The notes under the pieces were generated by a model. That model was not told the origin of the DNA. It was given only the letters and a program-made list of their open reading frames with translations, and made no database searches. This document shows, in pieces, positions 31,786-35,161 of a stretch of DNA of 35,161 nucleotides. The stretch covers positions 1 through 35,161 of the forward strand of contig JAAXUF010000016.1 in assembly GCA_013336165.1 (NCBI GenBank). Reading direction: 5' to 3'. Both the position numbers and the translations under genes were made by a program. This stretch comes from Coriobacteriia bacterium. Its GTDB lineage: Bacteria > Actinomycetota > Coriobacteriia > Anaerosomatales > JAAXUF01. Each line of letters opens with the position of its first letter. The stretch's first letter is position 1.

Positions 31786-32327
31786 TGAATGACCATTGCC
31801 AACCGGAGTTCCGACTCGCCCGGGTTATGGTACGCATGCGGCACGTCGGCTCTGAAGCGGATCGAGTCTCCCGCACCCAGCACGTGCTCGTCGTCGGCAA
31901 CGCGCAGCGATAGCGTGCCGGTGAAAACCGAGATGAACTCCTCCGTGCCCGTGGGGTGCGCATCGGCTTGCAGGTAGCCTCCCGGATCGACTTCGAGCGA
32001 GTACATCTCAAAGCCCCTCTCGGCGTCGAAAGGGAACACCGGGTAGTTGCGGACGCTTCCTGCGTTCTCGATGAGCGGTTCGACGTCGTCACGCCGGACG
32101 ATCTCGGAGTCCTCGCGCGGACGGCTTACCAGCGATGTGAACGAGATCTTGAGTCCATTGGCGATGCGCCACAGGATCGAGATGGTGGGGTTCACCTCGC
32201 CGCGTTCGATCTGGCCCAGCATGCTCTTGCTCACGCCTGAGAGCTTCGCGACATTGTCCAGGCTCAGGTTCTTGTCGGCTCTGATCCCTTTGAGGTTGTC
32301 GCCGATCAGCTGATTCAGATTCTCCAC
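31773..32327 (-). CDS. XRE-family regulator with C-terminal cupin sensor domain
   Basis: GTG 32327 is chosen because GGAGG lies 5 bases upstream; a longer in-frame ATG start would lie inside the operator. The 184-residue protein has an N-terminal helix-turn-helix (IRADKNLSLDNVAKLSGVSKSMLGQIERGEVNPTISILWRIA) and a cupin_2 domain (GGYLQADAHPTGTEEFISVFTGTLSLRV...GDSIRFRADVPHAYHN) that would bind a small metabolite. Such proteins often control an adjacent amino-acid exporter or catabolic gene. It is divergent from a LysE exporter, with an exact 12-bp repeat pair in the 81-base gap. Confidence 0.9.
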   Translation of the reverse strand: MENLNQLIGDNLKGIRADKNLSLDNVAKLSGVSKSMLGQIERGEVNPTISILWRIANGLKISFTSLVSRPREDSEIVRRDDVEPLIENAGSVRNYPVFPFDAERGFEMYSLEVDPGGYLQADAHPTGTEEFISVFTGTLSLRVADDEHVLGAGDSIRFRADVPHAYHNPGESELRLAMVIHYPR

Positions 32328-32347
32328 GTGAGCCTCCAGTTGGACAA

Positions 32348-32381
32348 TATACCGCACGATATGTATTACTATACCGCACGA
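32348..32381. promoter_or_regulatory. Two-copy TATACCGCACGA operator between XRE-cupin and lysE genes
   Basis: TATACCGCACGA occurs at 32348-32359 and 32370-32381, exactly 22 bp (two helical turns) apart. The pair overlaps a candidate rightward promoter (TTGGAC 32340-32345, TATTAC 32364-32369). It is probably the binding site of the adjacent XRE-cupin protein, controlling both genes. Confidence 0.65.
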
Positions 32382-32408
32382 CCCCCTAACAGCCGAGAGG
32401 ATCGCGCA

Positions 32409-32990
32409 ATGCCCAACACACTCGCGTTCCTGTCGTACGTGTTGCTCACGACGTTCACGCCCGGCCCCAACAACATCATGTCCATGTCGAATGCGAGCCG
32501 CTTCGGCTTTCGCAAGAGCCTGAGGTTCACTTCCGGCGTCTTCGCGGGGTTTTTCGTCTTGATGGTGCTTTCATGCGCCTTCTCGCTCACGCTCTACAGC
32601 GTGTTGCCCAGCATCAAGCCGTTCATGACGGTCGTCGGCGCGGCCTACATCCTCTGGCTTGCGTACAAGACGGCGACCGCATCTCCTCACGCCGAGCAGG
32701 GTCTTGGTGCGACAAACACGTTTCTTTCCGGAGCGCTGCTGCAGTTCCTGAACCCCAAAGCGATCCTGTACGGCATCACCGCCGCGTCAACGTTCTTGGT
32801 GCCGTACTACAAGTCGCCCGTTGTGCTCGCGGGGTTCTGTCTGTTCATGGCTGGCATGAGCTTCATCTCGACGAGCAGTTGGGCGGCTTTCGGCTCGGTG
32901 TTCGAGCGTTTTCTCTCGGGCAACGGCAAGGCCGTCTCCTGGGTGATGGCGGCTCTGCTCGTCTACTGCGCGGTGGCGCTGTTCATGTAG
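32409..32990 (+). CDS. LysE/RhtB-family amino acid exporter
   Basis: ATG 32409 follows GAGAGG by 8 bases. The 193-residue protein has six hydrophobic helices and the LysE signatures TTFTPGPNNIMSMSNA (residues 14-29), YILWLAYKT and LLQFLNPKAILY. Members export amino acids such as lysine, cysteine or homoserine by proton exchange. It is closest in pattern to the cysteine/O-acetylserine exporter group, but the substrate is not certain. Regulation by the divergent XRE-cupin protein is likely. Confidence 0.9.
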   Translation: MPNTLAFLSYVLLTTFTPGPNNIMSMSNASRFGFRKSLRFTSGVFAGFFVLMVLSCAFSLTLYSVLPSIKPFMTVVGAAYILWLAYKTATASPHAEQGLGATNTFLSGALLQFLNPKAILYGITAASTFLVPYYKSPVVLAGFCLFMAGMSFISTSSWAAFGSVFERFLSGNGKAVSWVMAALLVYCAVALFM

Positions 32991-33001
32991 GCTGTTCGGC
33001 T

Positions 33002-33607
33002 CTAACCCCTCGGAGCCGCCCGTCTTGCCGTGAGAATCGTCCCGCCGTACTGAGCGGCCAACAGCACCGCTCCGCCTACGATGATGATCGCGTAGATCAT
33101 CGGCCACGTGACCTCGAACGGCAGGCCCAGCATCCCTCTCAACTCGGAGCCCATCGTCGGTTCGTTCAGGGCCATCCACGCCGTCGCTACACACAGCGCC
33201 GCAAGGATCGAAGTCGCGGTGACCGCGACGCGCCGGGTGTCTCGGCTGGTGCGCTCAGCGGGCAGATGCTTCTGCGCCGCCCGACGGCCGATCACGTGTC
33301 CTCCCGCGAGACCGACAATGATGTTGAACACGGGGAATCCCATGAAGAACCCGTAGATCATCACCGAGTAGAAGAGGGCCAGCGCGCTCAGGGCGGGAAG
33401 TCCGAGGTCGAACAGAGAGTCGAGCCGCTTGCGCAGCACGGTCGCGTCGAGCAGGATACCCAGCGCCAGCCCGCCAGCCGCGGCAGGTCCGATGATCGCG
33501 CTCTCGCCGAGCAGCCCGAACGATCCCCACCAGCCGGTCAGCAACAGACACACCGGTGCGATCGTGCCGAGAACGACTCGCGAAAACACTCTGTCTGAAA
33601 GGGTCAT
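33002..33607 (-). CDS. Integral membrane protein, unknown function
   Basis: ATG 33607 is preferred over a longer frame whose first 80 residues are not hydrophobic or family-like and would overlap the ammonium transporter promoter. The 201-residue protein has six hydrophobic helices, a central basic loop (RRAAQKHLPAERTSRDTRR) and short termini. No known family or motif was recognised. It lies tail-to-tail with the LysE gene, 11 bases apart. Confidence 0.65.
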   Translation of the reverse strand: MTLSDRVFSRVVLGTIAPVCLLLTGWWGSFGLLGESAIIGPAAAGGLALGILLDATVLRKRLDSLFDLGLPALSALALFYSVMIYGFFMGFPVFNIIVGLAGGHVIGRRAAQKHLPAERTSRDTRRVAVTATSILAALCVATAWMALNEPTMGSELRGMLGLPFEVTWPMIYAIIIVGGAVLLAAQYGGTILTARRAAPRG

Positions 33608-33691
33608 GCAAAGCTCGCTCTCTCCGAGTGCAACACCTGCGGCGATCGATCGAGATACAAAAACTCTAGCGGAAGGTGCTGCGTTGCGCGG

Positions 33692-33723
33692 AAACGCTTC
33701 CGAAACATTACCGAAATACACTT
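33692..33723 (+). promoter_or_regulatory. GlnR-like GAAAC repeats and -10 box upstream of the ammonium transporter
   Basis: GAAAC (33692-33696), GAAAC (33703-33707) and GAAAT (33714-33718) are spaced exactly 11 bp. GAAAC with 6-base spacers is the b-half of actinobacterial GlnR boxes, which activate amt genes under nitrogen limitation. The usual alternating GTnAC half is missing. A possible -10 (TACACT, 33718-33723) follows directly, placing the repeats where an activator would bind. Confidence 0.5.
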
Positions 33724-33785
33724 GATCCGTAGCTCGCCTGCCGACGGTCCAATGTGCGCGTTCGAGCGCCAAGAGAGGGACAGCC

Positions 33786-35009
33786 ATGCCCGCAATCAAC
33801 CCTGCCGATACTGCCTGGATGCTCGCATCCTCGGCGATGGTGCTCTTCATGACTCCCGGCCTCGCGCTGTTCTACGGCGGCATGGTGCGCTCCAAGAACG
33901 TGCTTTCCACAATCATGTACAGTCTGATCTGCATGGGCGTCGTGTCGATCCTGTGGGCTCTTCTGGGCTACACGCTTGCGTTCGGTCCGGATCATTTCGG
34001 CATCATCGGCGGCCTGGATTTCGCTGGCATGCGCGGGATCACCGGCGCGATCTCGCACTGGGCGCCAACGGTGCCCGCGGCCGTCTTCGTCGCCTACCAG
34101 TGCATGTTCGCGATCATTGCACCCGCGCTCATCAGCGGCGCTTTCGCCGAGCGCATGAAGTTCCCGGCGTGGATCGCGCTGATCTGCGGCTGGACGCTTC
34201 TGGTCTACAGCCCGCTCGCGCACTGGGTGTGGGGTGGCGGGTGGCTCGGCAGGCTGGGCGTCATCGACTTCGCGGGCGAGACCGTGATCCACCTGTCATC
34301 GGCTGCAGCAGCACTGGCCTGTGTGCTCGTGATCGGAAAGCGCCGAGGCCACGGCGCCGAGGCCTACCACCCACACAATCTGCCGATGACGCTGCTCGGT
34401 GCGGGAATCCTGTGGTTTGGCTGGTTCGGCTTCAACGGCGGGGCGGCACTTTCGTCGGGTGATCTTGCGGCGACCGCATTCCTGAATACTCACTTCGCCG
34501 CGGCGGCCGGCATGATCTCGTGGCTGCTCATGGAGTATTGGCGTGTCGGTAGGCCGACTTCGCTGGGCGCGGCATCCGGCGCGGTCGCGGGTCTTGTCGG
34601 CATCACGCCTTCTGCCGGTTTCGTCGGGCCGATGGCAGCGATCCTCATCGGCCTCGTGGTGGGGGCTGTGTGCTTCATCGGCGTGAGCCTCAAGCCGCGT
34701 CTGGGCTACGACGACGCGCTCGACGTTCTGGGTGTTCACGGCTTCGGCGGGGTGACCGGCATGCTGCTCACCGGTCTGCTCGCGACGACTGCGGTCAACA
34801 GCGCGGGGGCCAATGGTCTGCTGAACGGCAATCCCAAGCTCCTGCTTGCAGAAATCATCGGCATCGTAGTCTCGGCAGGGTTCTCGTTCGTGATGACGTT
34901 CGGGCTGCTCAAGCTCATCGACGCCACCATCGGCTTGCGTGCGACGCCGGATGCCGAAGTCGCCGGCCTCGACATCACCGAGCACGCTGAGACAGCCTAC
35001 ATTCTCTAG
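33786..35009 (+). CDS. amt: Ammonium transporter Amt
   Basis: The 407-residue protein has about 11 helices and the full Amt pattern: TAWMLASSAMVLFMTPGLALFYGGMVR at the start, the FAERMKFPAWI segment, and the twin pore histidines in GETVIHLSS and VLGVHGFGGVTG. GILWFGWFGFNGG and a short C-terminal tail follow. GAGAGGG precedes ATG 33786. No PII gene (glnK) follows within the window because an insertion sequence starts 44 bases downstream, so a usual amt-glnK operon may be interrupted here. Confidence 0.96.
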   Translation: MPAINPADTAWMLASSAMVLFMTPGLALFYGGMVRSKNVLSTIMYSLICMGVVSILWALLGYTLAFGPDHFGIIGGLDFAGMRGITGAISHWAPTVPAAVFVAYQCMFAIIAPALISGAFAERMKFPAWIALICGWTLLVYSPLAHWVWGGGWLGRLGVIDFAGETVIHLSSAAAALACVLVIGKRRGHGAEAYHPHNLPMTLLGAGILWFGWFGFNGGAALSSGDLAATAFLNTHFAAAAGMISWLLMEYWRVGRPTSLGAASGAVAGLVGITPSAGFVGPMAAILIGLVVGAVCFIGVSLKPRLGYDDALDVLGVHGFGGVTGMLLTGLLATTAVNSAGANGLLNGNPKLLLAEIIGIVVSAGFSFVMTFGLLKLIDATIGLRATPDAEVAGLDITEHAETAYIL

Positions 35010-35068
35010 AGCGCTATCCCCACACGTCAGAACAACAGAAGGGCTCCCAGACTGGACCGCGCCCCTAA

Positions 35069-35110
35069 AGTTGGACCCGGAATGAAAGTTCCGGGTCCAA
35101 CTCTCTTTTT
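35069..35110 (+). terminator. Intrinsic terminator inside the IS end
   Basis: A perfect 14-bp stem (35069-35082 with 35089-35102, AGTTGGACCCGGAA) around TGAAAG is followed by CTCTTTTT. It would stop transcripts entering from amt and shield the transposase from outside promoters; it also ends the amt transcript. Confidence 0.85.
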
Positions 35111-35122
35111 GGGGGTGATGTC

Positions 35123-35161
35123 ATGAAATGGGATGATGCAACAAAGACGGAGGCAGCGGAG
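35123..35161 (+). CDS. Transposase OrfA start (partial)
   Basis: Thirteen codons reading MKWDDATKTEAAE are visible after a GGGGGTGAT ribosome-binding region. The length is too short for a family call on its own; position inside the IS3-like end supports a helix-turn-helix OrfA. Confidence 0.5.
   Translation, partial: MKWDDATKTEAAE

Larger units (their letters stand above)
35053..35161 (+). mobile_element. Left end of an IS3-like insertion sequence (truncated by window)
   Basis: TGGACCGCGCCCCTAAAGTT at 35053 resembles the terminal inverted repeat of IS3-family elements (TG...CCCC.AAAGTTGGAC). It is followed after 70 bases by the start of a small gene opening like a transposase OrfA. The element continues beyond the window. 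Confidence 0.7.

Overview
The window is high-GC DNA from an actinobacterium. The FHA/PstP/RodA-PBP/PknB cell-wall signalling cluster is typical of Actinomycetota. The Tat-exported fumarate-reductase-like flavoproteins, secreted multiheme cytochrome and large membrane-embedded LuxR regulators point to an anaerobic Coriobacteriia-like lineage. That placement is inferred from gene content; no rRNA is present.

Layout. (1) 1-2774: right end of a prophage, with the tail-protein C-terminus, an endolysin, a coupled small membrane protein, a structured untranslated stretch and a lipoprotein. It ends at the 3' side of a tRNA-Arg(CCT) gene (2775-2850, minus). (2) 2813-13365: a 10.5 kb island on the 5' side of the same tRNA. 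It is bounded by a perfect 40-bp direct repeat of the tRNA 5' half (2813-2852 and 13326-13365), and integrase-arm-like AGTAACTG pairs lie just inside both ends. No intact integrase remains. The island holds two respiratory modules. Module A has a hexaheme lipoprotein cytochrome, a Tat flavoprotein reductase and a divergent membrane LuxR regulator. Module B has a second membrane LuxR regulator, a Tat protein with two FMN-attachment motifs, an ECF flavin-transporter-like S component and ApbE flavin transferase. Module A ends in a decayed, internally deleted copy of the module B right end (apbE fragment, integrase-tail remnant, arm sites), so the island looks composite. A 3' fragment of rpoC is stranded near its right end. 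(3) 13366-17710: chromosomal genes for a DUF2064 transferase-like protein, a Cys-rich protein, a GerW/YtfJ-like protein, a methyltransferase and a second Tat flavoprotein. (4) 17714-26517 (minus): kinase, FhaA, FhaB, PstP, a FtsW/RodA-transpeptidase fusion and PASTA kinase PknB, probably one operon controlling growth and peptidoglycan synthesis. (5) 26518-35161: MarR/MFS drug-efflux pair, L,D-transpeptidase divergent from a VanX-like lipoprotein, tRNA-Leu(CAG), a small membrane protein, XRE-cupin regulator divergent from a LysE exporter, an unknown membrane protein, an ammonium transporter and the left end of an IS3-like insertion sequence.

The most interesting unit is the tRNA-Arg island. 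It combines covalent flavinylation (FMN protein, flavin transporter, ApbE) with a heme/flavin terminal reductase and two membrane-bound regulators on one apparently mobile segment. Functional statements are inferred from sequence motifs; no database search was run.
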